A stretch of DNA of 45,500 nucleotides from Prevotella sp. (lineage in GTDB: Bacteria > Bacteroidota > Bacteroidia > Bacteroidales > Bacteroidaceae): positions 1 to 45,500 of the forward strand of contig JAFQGS010000057.1 in NCBI GenBank assembly GCA_017415455.1, in the 5' to 3' direction. Every line of letters begins with the position of its first letter. Within the stretch, counting starts at the first letter, position 1. Made by a program: the position numbers and the translations under genes. Below are positions 1 through 9,749 of the stretch, in pieces. The notes beneath the pieces are model-generated. The model was not told the origin of the DNA and did no database searches. It saw nothing but the letters and a program-made list of their open reading frames with translations.

Positions 1-1590
1 GTCTTTGATTGTAGGGGTTATGTTGCTCATTCGTGTGGCAATAGCCGTTAGTTCCTTTATTTTTGAAATGCGGTTGCACATCGCATACCATTGCAGTTGC
101 AACATCTCTTCATTGAAATCCTCAGATGCGGACGGGGTCTCGGCAATACTTTCCTCAACAACATCGATTTTTCCTTTCTGTGGTGTGAGGTTGGAGAAAG
201 TCTTGCCTAAGGCCGCTATTTTCTTTATTCTGTATTCGGGCTTGGCGCTTGCAGTGGTGTCCTTTTGTGAGCCGCTGCCTTTTTCGTTTGTGATATGAAG
301 GTCTGCAGGCGGCAGTGCAGTGTTGCTCTTGCCGCTTGTGTTACCCTCTGTCTTTGTCTCATTGCTGGCGTTCGCTTTCTTACCGGTTTCGACCACCTGT
401 AGAGTCTCATTCTGACCGGTGTTAGCGACGATTTTCTTAAACAGGGATTTTAGTCTCATTATAGGGCTACGCCCCGCACTGGCATTGTCTTCGTCGGGCT
501 GTGTGAGCTGCGCTATCTGTATGAGTGTCAGCTCAACAAGCAAGCGCTTGTTGCTGCTCTGGCGATAATTGATGTCACAGTTGTTCATCAGCTTAAGGGC
601 ATTGTACAGGAACTTTGTGGGGCACTTGGCCGCCTGCTCCTTGAATCTTTGCACCTGTCGTTCGCTGACCTCAAGCAATGGTGTTGTCTGCTCGTCTTTA
701 GCCATAAGCACGTTGCGCACGTGGGCGGCCAGACCGCTGATGAAATGTCCGCCGTCGAAACCTTTGCCAATGACATTATTTAATAAAACCATTACGTCGC
801 TCACCTTGTTGTCCACACAGTAGTCAATGACATTGAAGTAGTTCTCGCTGTCAAGGATGTTCAGGTCTTCTATAACCTTGTCGTAGGTGATGTTGCCCTG
901 GCAGAAACTTGTGGTCTGGTCAAATATAGACAAGGCGTCACGCATTCCGCCGTCCGCCTTCTCTGCTATGACGCTGAGCGCCTCCTCGTCATAAGTGATG
1001 CCTTCTTTGTCCGCCACCTGCTTTAGATGTGCGATGATATTTGCAACGGTCATGCGCTCAAAGTCATATATCTGGCATCTGGATATGATGGTAGGCAGAA
1101 TCTTGTGTTTCTCTGTTGTCGCAAGAATAAATATAACATGAGCAGGCGGTTCCTCTAATGTTTTGAGAAAAGCATTGAATGCTTGTGTTGACAACATGTG
1201 CACCTCGTCAATGATAAAGACCTTGTATCTGCCCACCTGCGGTGCAATACGGGTTTGCTCCATAAGTGTCTTTATGTTCTCAACGGAGTTGTTGCTTGCC
1301 GCGTCCAACTCAAAAATATTATAAGAGCGCTGCTCGTTGAAAGCCGCACAACTCTCGCACTGGTTACAAGCCTCGCCGTCTTCTGTAGGGTTCTGGCAGT
1401 TTATGGCCTTGGCAAATATTCTTGCGCATGTGGTTTTTCCTACTCCTCTCGGGCCGCAGAACAAGTATGCGTGAGCCAGTTTCTTGGTCTTGACTGCATT
1501 CTTCAATGTTGTGGTAAGAGAAGACTGCCCCACAACAGAGTCGAATGACATAGGACGGTACTTGCGTGCCGAAACTATATATTCTTTCAT
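1..1590 (-). CDS. dnaX: DNA polymerase III subunits gamma/tau (3' end beyond window)
   Basis: Clamp-loader ATPase of the replicative polymerase. It loads the sliding clamp and, as tau, tethers core polymerase. Reading the minus strand from the ATG at 1590 gives 530 codons open to the window edge. Visible: N-terminal SARKYRP, Walker A GPRGVGKT (residues 46-53), four zinc-ligand cysteines (C65, C75, C78, C81), Walker B with DEVH (128-131) and SRC sensor motif (170-172). After about residue 370 the sequence becomes low-complexity and Lys/Thr/Ser-rich, as in tau linkers. The C-terminal tau domain is not in view. No programmed-frameshift site was identified in the visible part. It is divergent from the DivIC-like gene and shares a 90-base intergenic region with it. 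Identification is firm; the end is unknown. Confidence 0.97.
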   Translation of the reverse strand, partial: MKEYIVSARKYRPMSFDSVVGQSSLTTTLKNAVKTKKLAHAYLFCGPRGVGKTTCARIFAKAINCQNPTEDGEACNQCESCAAFNEQRSYNIFELDAASNNSVENIKTLMEQTRIAPQVGRYKVFIIDEVHMLSTQAFNAFLKTLEEPPAHVIFILATTEKHKILPTIISRCQIYDFERMTVANIIAHLKQVADKEGITYDEEALSVIAEKADGGMRDALSIFDQTTSFCQGNITYDKVIEDLNILDSENYFNVIDYCVDNKVSDVMVLLNNVIGKGFDGGHFISGLAAHVRNVLMAKDEQTTPLLEVSERQVQRFKEQAAKCPTKFLYNALKLMNNCDINYRQSSNKRLLVELTLIQIAQLTQPDEDNASAGRSPIMRLKSLFKKIVANTGQNETLQVVETGKKANASNETKTEGNTSGKSNTALPPADLHITNEKGSGSQKDTTASAKPEYRIKKIAALGKTFSNLTPQKGKIDVVEESIAETPSASEDFNEEMLQLQWYAMCNRISKIKELTAIATRMSNITPTIKD

Positions 1591-1620
1591 TTTAATAGTT
1601 CTTTGTTTAAAACTTTTCCG

Positions 1621-1628
1621 CAAAGATA
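1621..1628 (-). promoter_or_regulatory. -7 promoter box of dnaX
   Basis: On the minus strand this reads TATCTTTG, matching the Bacteroidetes TAnnTTTG -7 element. It lies 30 bases before the dnaX ATG, giving a leader of roughly 25 bases. No convincing -33 element was seen. Confidence 0.6.
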
Positions 1629-1649
1629 ATACTTTTAATGGAATTTTGC

Positions 1650-1657
1650 TATCTTTG
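1650..1657 (+). promoter_or_regulatory. -7 promoter box of the DivIC-like operon
   Basis: TATCTTTG on the plus strand, 18 bases before the ATG at 1676. It is back to back with the dnaX box, so one short region serves two divergent transcripts. Confidence 0.6.
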
Positions 1658-1675
1658 CAATCAAAATAATATAAA

Positions 1676-2005
1676 ATGAGCAGTGCTAATCAGATATGGA
1701 AATTTATATATCACAACCGCTATTGGTTTGTGATAATAGCAGGTGTGCTTATTGTCGGTTTCTTCGATGACAACAGCTTTCTGCAGTCTGCGAGGTATGA
1801 CATGCAAATCAATGATCTGAAAAAGGAGATTAATCATTACAATACCAGATACGGGGAAAGCGAGAAAAAGGTAAAGCAACTGCTGCTGGACAAGAAAGCC
1901 ATATCCGGTATTGCCCGTGAGAATTATTTCATGAAAGCCGATGATGAGGATATATTTGTCCTTAGCGATGATAAATCAAAGATAGAAGATGAAACAGATG
2001 AGTAA
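1676..2005 (+). CDS. Septum formation initiator family protein (FtsB/DivIC-like)
   Basis: Small bitopic division protein, 109 aa, the usual size for this family. A short cytoplasmic N-terminus is followed by one membrane segment (about residues 16-31, rich in V/I/G). A coiled-coil-like stretch follows (about 42-75, QINDLKKEIN and EKKVKQLLLDKK), ending in the family-typical ARENYFMKADDEDIFVL. Family members join FtsL and the third partner (DivIB/FtsQ) in the divisome. An acidic tail closes the protein. The gene overlaps the next one, so the two are probably co-translated. Family assignment is from pattern recognition; which of FtsB or DivIC it represents cannot be told. Confidence 0.88.
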   Translation: MSSANQIWKFIYHNRYWFVIIAGVLIVGFFDDNSFLQSARYDMQINDLKKEINHYNTRYGESEKKVKQLLLDKKAISGIARENYFMKADDEDIFVLSDDKSKIEDETDE

Positions 2006-2417
2006 ATGGCAAAGTGTAGTCTTTGCTATAGGCGCATGCATGATGGTTATAGGTGTGGGAACTTATGTTCTTGTGGAGCAGGTTGTGTCCCCGTGGATAT
2101 TCGCATTAGGCACGATAGCCTTTGCCGCAATGCAGATGTGTCAGACTTATTCAGGACAAAACATGGCGATACGCCGCTTGTGTAGTATCATGATGCTTGG
2201 AAACGTGCTTTTTATCTTGTCGGGACTGCTGATGATAGAGAATGCCTACCGCTTTCTTTTCCCGTATTTCACGGAAAATGGCATAAGTGGATATAATGCA
2301 TATTTGCAGTATATACATAATAATTGGGTTGTTGTATTGCTCATTGCCGTAGTGTTGGAGGTGTATACAACACATAGAATATCAAATGAGCTGGCAAAAG
2401 AAATAAAAAAATCCTAA
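1989..2417 (+). CDS. Conserved small integral membrane protein, function unknown
   Basis: 142 aa with about four hydrophobic segments (roughly residues 8-30, 33-50, 62-82 and 112-130) and short polar ends, so almost certainly an inner-membrane protein. I do not recognise a named domain. The start at 1989 overlaps the upstream DivIC-like gene by 17 bases. An in-frame ATG at 1998 would reduce the overlap to 8 bases and is equally plausible. The tight overlap with a division gene suggests a linked role in the envelope, but that is inference from position only. Confidence 0.75.
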   Translation: MKQMSKWQSVVFAIGACMMVIGVGTYVLVEQVVSPWIFALGTIAFAAMQMCQTYSGQNMAIRRLCSIMMLGNVLFILSGLLMIENAYRFLFPYFTENGISGYNAYLQYIHNNWVVVLLIAVVLEVYTTHRISNELAKEIKKS

Positions 2418-2475
2418 AAAAACATCACATAATTTAAATACCATAAATTTTTTTCCATATATCAATATTAGATTG

Positions 2476-2483
2476 TACATTTG
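2476..2483 (+). promoter_or_regulatory. -7 promoter box of the DUF4369 lipoprotein gene
   Basis: TACATTTG, 23 bases before the ATG at 2507. It sits in an AT-rich 89-base spacer, so the lipoprotein, and probably pyrC behind it, have their own promoter. Confidence 0.6.
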
Positions 2484-2506
2484 CGACAGATATCACGGAA
2501 ATAGTT

Positions 2507-3286
2507 ATGGTTAGAATATTTTATTCCTTATTTGTATTGTCTTTACTGACATCATGTGTCAATACATATAATATAACAGGAACGTCAAGTATTCCACATC
2601 TTGATGGAAGAATGTTGTATCTGAAGTCTTATAAGAATGAGCAGTTAAAGACTGTTGACTCATGTGAGATTATTCATGGCGAGTTTATGCTTACCGGAAC
2701 AATCGACTCTACTAAGTTTGTGTCTTTGTTTATGGATGAGGATAATATTATGCCTGTGGTCCTTGAAGACGGTGATATATTAATAAGGATAGATAATGCC
2801 AATATTAAGGCAACCGGAACTCCGCTGAATAATAGACTGACAGAGTTTATAGAAGAGCAGGTGAGTATTCAGAATGACATCATGGAACTTAGTCATAAGC
2901 ACAGTCAGGCTATTATGGAGGGAATGAACATGGAGCATGTAAACATTCAACTTATGCGTGAGCATGAGAGCCTTACGAAAAAGGAAGACAAACTCATCAC
3001 TTCATTCATAACAGAGAATTTTGATAATGTTCTTGGTCCGGGTGTTTTCCTGATGATGACAGCAGGGCATGAGTTTCCGGAACTGTCGCCTTGGATAGAG
3101 GATATTATGAGTAAGGCTACAGACAAGTTCAAGAATGATCCTTATGTAAAAGATTATTATGAGAAGGCATGCAGGAATCAGGATATAATGAATGGAATGG
3201 CAATCCCTGACACACCAGCGATACCTCAGCAGTCACAGATGTCGCCTGCGCTTACTCCGGCACAGCTGGCACAACCTGCAAATTAA
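2507..3286 (+). CDS. DUF4369-type lipoprotein
   Basis: 259 aa. A signal peptide ends in the lipobox LTSC (lipidated Cys17), so the protein should be membrane-anchored outside the cytoplasm. Residues about 22-115 form a beta-rich region of the DUF4369 type (GTSSIPHLDGRMLYLKSY...TVDSCEIIHGEFMLTGTID). This domain is commonly found at the N-terminus of Bacteroidetes thioredoxin-like lipoproteins. The following part is alpha-helical and polar, and no thioredoxin CxxC is present, so this is the short form. The tail is Pro/Gln/Ala-rich. It lies 33 bases upstream of pyrC on the same strand. Function unknown. Confidence 0.8.
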   Translation: MVRIFYSLFVLSLLTSCVNTYNITGTSSIPHLDGRMLYLKSYKNEQLKTVDSCEIIHGEFMLTGTIDSTKFVSLFMDEDNIMPVVLEDGDILIRIDNANIKATGTPLNNRLTEFIEEQVSIQNDIMELSHKHSQAIMEGMNMEHVNIQLMREHESLTKKEDKLITSFITENFDNVLGPGVFLMMTAGHEFPELSPWIEDIMSKATDKFKNDPYVKDYYEKACRNQDIMNGMAIPDTPAIPQQSQMSPALTPAQLAQPAN

Positions 3287-3319
3287 TAATCATATTTATA
3301 GCAAACAGTATTTTCAGGC

Positions 3320-4666
3320 ATGAGTACACTTATTACTGGTGCAACCATTGTTAATGAGGGAAAAACATTTAAAGGGTCGCTGCTTATTGCCGGCGATAGT
3401 ATAGCGGAAATATTAAAGGAGGGTGAGACACCCAGTGGACATTATTGCGAGACAATAGATGCCACTGGGTGTTTTGTCATTCCTGGAGTAATTGATGATC
3501 ATGTGCATTTCCGTGAGCCGGGGCTTACGCAGAAAGCTGATATAGAAAGCGAGAGCAGGGCTGCTGCGTATGGGGGTGTGACCTCATATTTTGATATGCC
3601 GAATACTATTCCGCAGACAACAACGATAAGTGATTTGCAGGGCAAGTTTGATATTGCTGCGGAGAAAAGTCACGTGAATTATTCTTTCTTCTTCGGAGTG
3701 ACAAATACCAATATCAGGCAACTGGAAGAACTGGATAGGCATAGTGTACCCGGGCTGAAACTTTTCATGGGGTCCTCAACTGGGAATATGCTTGTTGACA
3801 AAGAAGAGGCTCTTGACGATTTGTTCCGCATGGCAAAGATGCCGATTATGGCCCATTGTGAGGATACGCAGATAATTAATGCCAACATGGAGGAGGCGAA
3901 GCGTATTTATGGTGATGACCCGGATATAGCGCTGCACCCAAAGGTGAGAAGTGAGTCGGCTTGCTATGAGTCAACAAAAACGGCTGTAGGCTTGGCACGG
4001 AAATATGGTTCGAGATTACATGTCGCGCATGTTACAACAGCAAAGGAACTTAAACTTTTCGAGTGTCCGGAGAATCAGGAGGTGCCAAATATAACTGCAG
4101 AAGTGACCGTTGCGCATTTACTTTTTGATGACAGCGATTATACAAAAAAGGGAGCTCTTATAAAATGTAACCCTGCTGTTAAAACAAATAAAGACCGTAA
4201 CTGCCTGCGTGAAGCAATAAAAGACGGACGTGTTTTTGTGGTAGGAACAGACCATGCTCCTCATTGTCTTTCTGAGAAACAAGGCGGTTGTGCCAAGGCT
4301 GTATCAGGAATGCCAATGTTGCAATTCTCGTTAGTGTCTATGCTTAAGCTTGTAGATGAAGGTGTGATATCCATAGAACGGATTGTAGAGTTGATGTGTC
4401 ACAATCCGGCAAGGCTGTTTGATGTGGACAAGCGTGGGTTCATTCGCAAAGGCTATAAGGCGGATATTGCCATTGTCAGACCAAATGTTCCCTGGAAATT
4501 GACAAAGGATGTAATACAGAGTAAGTGTGGGTGGAGTCCGTTAGAAGGTGAGTCATTCACATGGAAGGTGGAACATACATTCTGTAATGGCAGGCACATT
4601 TATAATAATGGCGTTTTTGACAGTGACAGCCGGGGTGAGCAGATAACCTTCAGAGGTGGCTGCTGA
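3320..4666 (+). CDS. pyrC: Dihydroorotase
   Basis: Zinc amidohydrolase that cyclises carbamoyl-aspartate to dihydroorotate in pyrimidine synthesis; cytoplasmic. 448 aa, the length of the class I bacterial enzymes. Visible: the metal-binding DDHVHFREPG (His61, His63), a metal-site histidine region (MAHCEDT, about residues 175-181), LHVAHVTTAKE, and the catalytic GTDHAPH (Asp311). The N- and C-terminal beta-sandwich segments typical of cyclic amidohydrolases are present. The ATG at 3320 is the only start fitting the conserved N-terminus. It follows the DUF4369 lipoprotein at 33 bases and precedes the metallophosphoesterase at 75 bases. Confidence 0.95.
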   Translation: MSTLITGATIVNEGKTFKGSLLIAGDSIAEILKEGETPSGHYCETIDATGCFVIPGVIDDHVHFREPGLTQKADIESESRAAAYGGVTSYFDMPNTIPQTTTISDLQGKFDIAAEKSHVNYSFFFGVTNTNIRQLEELDRHSVPGLKLFMGSSTGNMLVDKEEALDDLFRMAKMPIMAHCEDTQIINANMEEAKRIYGDDPDIALHPKVRSESACYESTKTAVGLARKYGSRLHVAHVTTAKELKLFECPENQEVPNITAEVTVAHLLFDDSDYTKKGALIKCNPAVKTNKDRNCLREAIKDGRVFVVGTDHAPHCLSEKQGGCAKAVSGMPMLQFSLVSMLKLVDEGVISIERIVELMCHNPARLFDVDKRGFIRKGYKADIAIVRPNVPWKLTKDVIQSKCGWSPLEGESFTWKVEHTFCNGRHIYNNGVFDSDSRGEQITFRGGC

Positions 4667-4741
4667 TAATATTAACGTGATTGTGTTATAATGAGAGAGT
4701 AAATTTTATCCTTTAATAGTGAACAGATAAAAGACATAACG

Positions 4742-5905
4742 ATGATAGCAAGAATTTTCATTCCGTTATTACTACTTATAATAATTCCAGATTTATATGT
4801 TCATCTGCATTATTTGCGTCATCGGGTTAAGTCCAAGTGGAAACAGCTGATATGGTGGATTCCATCTGTTCTGATGCTCGCTTTTACGATTTATCTGGCT
4901 TGGGGTAAAGGTTTTGCGCCAGGCGGGGTGATGCTTGTTAATTCGTATCTTTTCTTGCTTGGTGTTTTGGTTATTCCCAAAGCAGTTTTCTCTATATGTT
5001 CATTTTTAGGATGGCGCCATTGCAAGTTTCATAAGACGAAAAAAAACTGGGGCAATATAGTAGGCATTCTGCTGGCAGCGGGTATTATATATATAGTAGT
5101 ATATGGCAGCACAATAGGTTTCAATAAGATAGAGGTTCGTCATGAGGATTATTATTCAAGCCAATTGCCAAAGTCCTTTGACGGATATCGTATTGTTCAT
5201 CTGAGTGATATTCATATAGGAACATATACAAATGGTAACTCCTGGCTGCTGAAGGCAGCGATAGATTCTGTGAATGTACAGCACCCAGACCTTATCGCTT
5301 TTACTGGTGACTTACAGAATAGGGAACCAAGTGAGCTGTATCCTCATATAGAAACGTTATCGGCGCTGAAAGCTACCGATGGGGTGTTCTCTGTACGTGG
5401 AAATCATGATTATGCTGATTATATTCATGCGGAGCCTGCGGTGAAAGTAGCTAATGAACGTGAGCTTGTATCTCGGCAGAGACAGATGGGCTGGAATGTT
5501 CTTGTTAATGAGCATATATCTGTGCGACATGGGAAAGACTCGATTGTAATTGCAGGTATGGAAAATGATGGTACGGGGCCATTCCCAAAGCGTGGCGATG
5601 TGAAGAAGACAATGTCTGGGGTAAGTGACAATGCTTTTGTCCTGATGTTGGAGCATGACCCTACATCCTGGAGGAGAAACATCCTCCCCAAGAGCAATGC
5701 CCAACTGACGTTGAGTGGGCATACTCATGCAATGCAATTCAGTCTGTTTGGCTGGTCGCCGGCGTCACTTATCTATGAAGAGTGGGGAGGAATGTTTTAT
5801 GAGGGGGATCGTGCAATTAACGTCTCAACAGGTCTTGGCGGATTCATTCCATTCCGTTTCGGTGTAACTGGTGAGATTGTGGTTGTCACATTACATTCTA
5901 AGTGA
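4742..5905 (+). CDS. Membrane-anchored metallophosphoesterase (calcineurin-like)
   Basis: 387 aa. Residues 1-125 contain about four hydrophobic segments. The rest is a calcineurin-like phosphoesterase domain with all blocks: HLSDIHIG (about 153-160), GDLQN, GNHDY and the C-terminal SGHTHAMQ. These residues bind a dinuclear metal centre and hydrolyse phosphoester bonds. The YkuE/YaeI-like relatives act on membrane-associated substrates such as UDP-sugar-lipid intermediates, but the substrate here is not known. It is probably the last gene of the pyrC transcript. It ends 49 bases from the converging mfd stop with no obvious terminator hairpin. Confidence 0.9.
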   Translation: MIARIFIPLLLLIIIPDLYVHLHYLRHRVKSKWKQLIWWIPSVLMLAFTIYLAWGKGFAPGGVMLVNSYLFLLGVLVIPKAVFSICSFLGWRHCKFHKTKKNWGNIVGILLAAGIIYIVVYGSTIGFNKIEVRHEDYYSSQLPKSFDGYRIVHLSDIHIGTYTNGNSWLLKAAIDSVNVQHPDLIAFTGDLQNREPSELYPHIETLSALKATDGVFSVRGNHDYADYIHAEPAVKVANERELVSRQRQMGWNVLVNEHISVRHGKDSIVIAGMENDGTGPFPKRGDVKKTMSGVSDNAFVLMLEHDPTSWRRNILPKSNAQLTLSGHTHAMQFSLFGWSPASLIYEEWGGMFYEGDRAINVSTGLGGFIPFRFGVTGEIVVVTLHSK

Positions 5906-5954
5906 CATTATATTTCGAAGGGAACGGAACCTCTTGACACCATGTGTTATATCT

Positions 5955-8900
5955 TTAGGCTCCCTCCATTTTCCTTAATATACCTACAGCTTCGGCCACG
6001 GTACTGACGTCGTTTATCATCATGGTGCGCTTGCCGTTAATCTCTTTCAGATTACATTGGCGTGGATTGTCCGCAATGTAATTAAGGATATTTCCAAATG
6101 CGGCGCTTTTATAATATGCACTCATAGGATTGCTCACAAACTGCATCTGCATACGTTTCTGTTTCAGTGTTATCTTCTCGCATCCAAGTCGTTTGCCAAT
6201 TCTGCGCAAAGGCACAATCTGTAACAGTTCATTACCCTCATGCGGGATGTCGCCGAATCTGTCCACAAGATTCTTCTTGTATTTATCTAACTCACTGTCA
6301 TTTGAAATACTGTCAAGCTCACGATACAGCAACATCCTCTCACTGCTTCCCGGTACATAATAATCAGGGAAATACATTTCAAGATCGCTTTCAATTGCAC
6401 AGTCTTCCACAAATTCATCACCGGTAATCTTCTTACCTTCCGCAATATCTTCCTGGAACATATCTCCAAACTCATCATTCTTGAGTTCTACGATAGCCTG
6501 GCTAAGTATCTTCTGGTATGTCTCATATCCGAGTTCTTCCATAAATCCGCTTTGCTCGGCACCTAATAAGTTACCCGCTCCTCTGATATCAAGATCTTGC
6601 ATGGAAAGATTAAATCCGCTTCCTAATTCAGAGAATGTCTCAAGTGCCTCAAGTCTGCGTCTTGCTTCTTGTGTGAGGTTTGACAAAGGCGGTGCAATCA
6701 AGTAACAGAATGCTTTCTTATTACTTCTTCCGACTCTTCCTCTCATTTGGTGTAAGTCGGATAATCCGAACTTGTGTGCATCGTTTATTATTATGGTATT
6801 TGCGTTGCTGATGTCAATACCATTCTCTACGATAGTTGTTGATAACAGAACGTCATAGTCGTGATTCATGAATTCCATAACAATCTTTTCCAGTTCTTCC
6901 GGCTTCATTTGTCCATGACCAATAGCAACTCTTGCGTCTGGCACAAACTTGTTGATGAGCAATTTTAGTTCAGGCAGATTACTAATACGGTCATTGACAA
7001 AAAACACCTGTCCGTTTCTACTCATCTCAAACTCAATAGCGTCCTTTATAACTTCTTTGTAAAACGAGTGGATTTCCGTACAAATAGGATATCTGTTGGG
7101 TGGTGGGGTTTGCATTATGCTCATATCGCGTGCACCCATAAGTGAAAACTGTAATGTTCTTGGTATTGGTGTCGCACTCATGGTAAGTGTGTCAACATTG
7201 GTTTTCATCTTTCTGAGCTTTTCTTTAGTGGAAACGCCGAATTTCTGCTCCTCATCAATAATAAGAAGTCCTAAATCTTTGAACTTTACTGTTTTGCTGA
7301 TGAGTTTGTGAGTACCTATGATAATGTCAATCTTTCCGGCTTCAAGGTCTGCAAGCACTTCTTTTGTTGCTTTGGTGTTTCGTGCTCTGGAGAGGTAATC
7401 AACTCTTACAGGAAGATTCTTCAGACGTGATGAGAATGTCTGAAAATGCTGATAGGCAAGCACGGTTGTTGGTACAAGTACAGCCACTTGTTTAGAGTCG
7501 CACGCAGCCTTGAATGCAGCACGAACAGCCACTTCTGTTTTACCGAATCCAACATCGCCGCACACTAATCTGTCCATAGGCCTGCTGCTCTCCATGTCGG
7601 CTTTGACCTCGTTTGTGGCTTTCTGCTGGTCGGGCGTGTCCTCATAAAGGAAACTGGCTTCCAGTTCATGTTGCAGGAAAGAGTCCGCACTGAACGCAAA
7701 CCCTTTCTCATGTCTGCGTGCTGCATATAATTTAATAAGGTCACGGGCAATATCCTTAATCTTTTTCTTTGTACGTTCTTTCAGCCTGTCCCATGCTCCA
7801 GTTCCAAGAGTGCTTAACCGTGGAGGTGTCTCACTGTCATGGCGTTTATACTTGGATATTTTGTAAAGAGAATGAATACTGACATCCACCTTGTCATTAT
7901 GCTGATATACGATGCGAATCATTTCCTGATAGCTGCTGCCTGTAGGAACGCGTACCAAACCAGCAAACTTTCCTATACCAAAATCCACATGTACAATATA
8001 ATCTCCTATCTCCATCTCTTGTAGCTCTTTCAGCGTGAGTGCCATTTTTCCGCTGCGAGCAGCATCTGAGCGTAAATTATATTTATGGAAACGGTCGAAT
8101 ATCTGGTGATCTGTAAATATACAGACTTTAAGGTCGTTCTCAATGAATCCCTCATGCAATGTCTTCTCAACGGGAGTAAAAGGCAGATATGATGCGTACT
8201 CAGACTTACTCAGGTCTGTACTTTCCGGCTCGTCATGTCCTTTGCGTGCCGCATCTCGTTCATTGAAGATATCTCTAAGTCGCTGATTTTGTTTCTGGCT
8301 GTCAGCAAGTATGTACAGATGATATCCTTTTAATACATAGTCTTCGAATGTTTGGGTCAGCAACTCAAAATTCTTATGGAATAACGGTTGTATGCCAGTG
8401 TTGAATTCAATAGTAGCCTGTGGCGTACCAGTTGCCTTATTACCATATTCAATTCGTTTGAACTTTGTTATTTCCCTTATGAAGCAACTGGGTTCTATAA
8501 GTAGCGACTCTGCGCACAATTCCTGCATAATGTGATGGCTCTCCATTTCTGTCGCTCCGTTCAGACGCTCTGTTATGGCCTGTGTGGAAAAACCGTTGCG
8601 GTATGTCTGCTCCACAAGATCGCTCACCAGAGCGGTATTTCTCATTACAATCACAGAGTCGGATGGTAGAAACTCGGTAAATGGCACACGCTCATTGCTT
8701 ATAGCGGCAAGTTCCGGCACTATGTCAACATGTTGTTTTTTCTCTTTTGAAAGCTGACTCTGAACCTCAAAAGTGCGTATAGAGTCAATCTCGTCACCGA
8801 AGAAATCTATTCTGAATGGCAGTTCGTTGCTATATGAATAAACATCAATGATACTTCCTCGCATGGCAAATTGTCCAGGCTCATATACATAGTCCACTTC

Positions 8901-9419
8901 CTCAAAGCCAAACTCGCGCATTAGACGGACTATATTGTTCACATCAACGCATTTGCCTGTTGTTAGTCTGATGGAACGTTCGTCAAGACGTCTCTCTGAT
9001 ACAACAAGCTCACAGATGGCTTCCGGATGTGTCACTATATATACAGGCGTGGCTGTTGCCTGACTATTCTTTCTTGCGTTAAGCTGTGATAACACCTCAG
9101 TTCGCAAAATCTCGTTAGCAGCATCTTTCTGGCCGTATTTCACTTGTCTTCTATAAGATGATGGAAAGAACATTGCTTTCTCTTTCCCTATTATCTGCGT
9201 CAAGTCATGATAGAAATATCCGGCTTCGTCGGTGTCGTTAAGAATGAACAAGAAAACATTCCCGCATAGTTGTCCCAGTGATGCGAAATAGACAGACGCA
9301 GCCGAACCCGATAGCCCTTTAAGAAAGGATGTGCTTATAGTCTGGTCTTTCAATATTTTCTCTATTGCACATGTCTGTGGTGCCTTTAAGAATATGCTTA
9401 GTAATTGTTGTATATCCAT
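5955..9419 (-). CDS. mfd: Transcription-repair coupling factor
   Basis: DNA translocase that removes stalled RNA polymerase and recruits UvrA. About 1154 aa, family-typical. In order: a UvrB-homology region (residues about 1-340), the RNA-polymerase-interacting domain around 460-540 (GDYIVHVDFGIGKFAGL), RecG-like helicase motifs with Walker A GDVGFGKT (near 621), DEEQKFG (near 721) and SATPIPRTL, then QMRGRVGRS, and the C-terminal TRCF domain. I chose the ATG at 9419 (MDIQQLL) because it matches the usual Mfd start. An in-frame TTG at 9458 would add 13 residues. It stands alone on the minus strand, divergent from the GT2 gene. Confidence 0.96.
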   Translation of the reverse strand: MDIQQLLSIFLKAPQTCAIEKILKDQTISTSFLKGLSGSAASVYFASLGQLCGNVFLFILNDTDEAGYFYHDLTQIIGKEKAMFFPSSYRRQVKYGQKDAANEILRTEVLSQLNARKNSQATATPVYIVTHPEAICELVVSERRLDERSIRLTTGKCVDVNNIVRLMREFGFEEVDYVYEPGQFAMRGSIIDVYSYSNELPFRIDFFGDEIDSIRTFEVQSQLSKEKKQHVDIVPELAAISNERVPFTEFLPSDSVIVMRNTALVSDLVEQTYRNGFSTQAITERLNGATEMESHHIMQELCAESLLIEPSCFIREITKFKRIEYGNKATGTPQATIEFNTGIQPLFHKNFELLTQTFEDYVLKGYHLYILADSQKQNQRLRDIFNERDAARKGHDEPESTDLSKSEYASYLPFTPVEKTLHEGFIENDLKVCIFTDHQIFDRFHKYNLRSDAARSGKMALTLKELQEMEIGDYIVHVDFGIGKFAGLVRVPTGSSYQEMIRIVYQHNDKVDVSIHSLYKISKYKRHDSETPPRLSTLGTGAWDRLKERTKKKIKDIARDLIKLYAARRHEKGFAFSADSFLQHELEASFLYEDTPDQQKATNEVKADMESSRPMDRLVCGDVGFGKTEVAVRAAFKAACDSKQVAVLVPTTVLAYQHFQTFSSRLKNLPVRVDYLSRARNTKATKEVLADLEAGKIDIIIGTHKLISKTVKFKDLGLLIIDEEQKFGVSTKEKLRKMKTNVDTLTMSATPIPRTLQFSLMGARDMSIMQTPPPNRYPICTEIHSFYKEVIKDAIEFEMSRNGQVFFVNDRISNLPELKLLINKFVPDARVAIGHGQMKPEELEKIVMEFMNHDYDVLLSTTIVENGIDISNANTIIINDAHKFGLSDLHQMRGRVGRSNKKAFCYLIAPPLSNLTQEARRRLEALETFSELGSGFNLSMQDLDIRGAGNLLGAEQSGFMEELGYETYQKILSQAIVELKNDEFGDMFQEDIAEGKKITGDEFVEDCAIESDLEMYFPDYYVPGSSERMLLYRELDSISNDSELDKYKKNLVDRFGDIPHEGNELLQIVPLRRIGKRLGCEKITLKQKRMQMQFVSNPMSAYYKSAAFGNILNYIADNPRQCNLKEINGKRTMMINDVSTVAEAVGILRKMEGA

Positions 9420-9487
9420 GTCGTATAAAGATGAACTGATATCTGTGTGTTTGCGCAAGGTGCATTATGTGAAACACAAATATTGTG

Positions 9488-9495
9488 CAAAAATA
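9488..9495 (-). promoter_or_regulatory. -7 promoter box of mfd
   Basis: Minus strand reads TATTTTTG, fitting TAnnTTTG. It would give a leader of about 60 bases to the ATG at 9419. Confidence 0.5.
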
Positions 9496-9714
9496 TCAAA
9501 TAAAACTGATTTATATATTTTTTATGTTTTAAAATTTCAAATCATAATGAAATCTGTCCTGTCACGTATACTGTATGTTTTTCTACGGATATGAAATAAT
9601 ACATTTCTTCATATTCTATCTTTGTTGTATGTTTCTTATTATCAGTGAAACTAAAAAAAACTTACTTACTTATAAAATAAGTATATAATTTAATGAGTTG
9701 TTAAATAAAATTGT

Positions 9715-9722
9715 TACATTTG
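9715..9722 (+). promoter_or_regulatory. -7 promoter box of the GT2-plsC pair
   Basis: TACATTTG followed by C. It decides the start of the next gene: the upstream in-frame TTG at 9711 lies inside the promoter and cannot be translated, while the ATG at 9750 leaves a leader of about 20 bases. Confidence 0.65.
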
Positions 9723-9749
9723 CACTATAACATTAATACTGAACATATC

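Larger units (their letters stand above)
9420..9749. other. Divergent intergenic region between mfd and GT2
   Basis: AT-rich 330-base spacer holding one minus-strand and one plus-strand -7 box. A minus-strand TTG in frame with mfd is at 9458. Nothing else gene-like was seen; the small open frame across it has no promoter or family resemblance. Confidence 0.6.

Noticed and set aside
9420-9458. Longer Mfd starting at TTG 9458
   Set aside because: The ATG at 9419 gives the usual MDIQxLL start. The extension resembles no family sequence, though it cannot be fully excluded.
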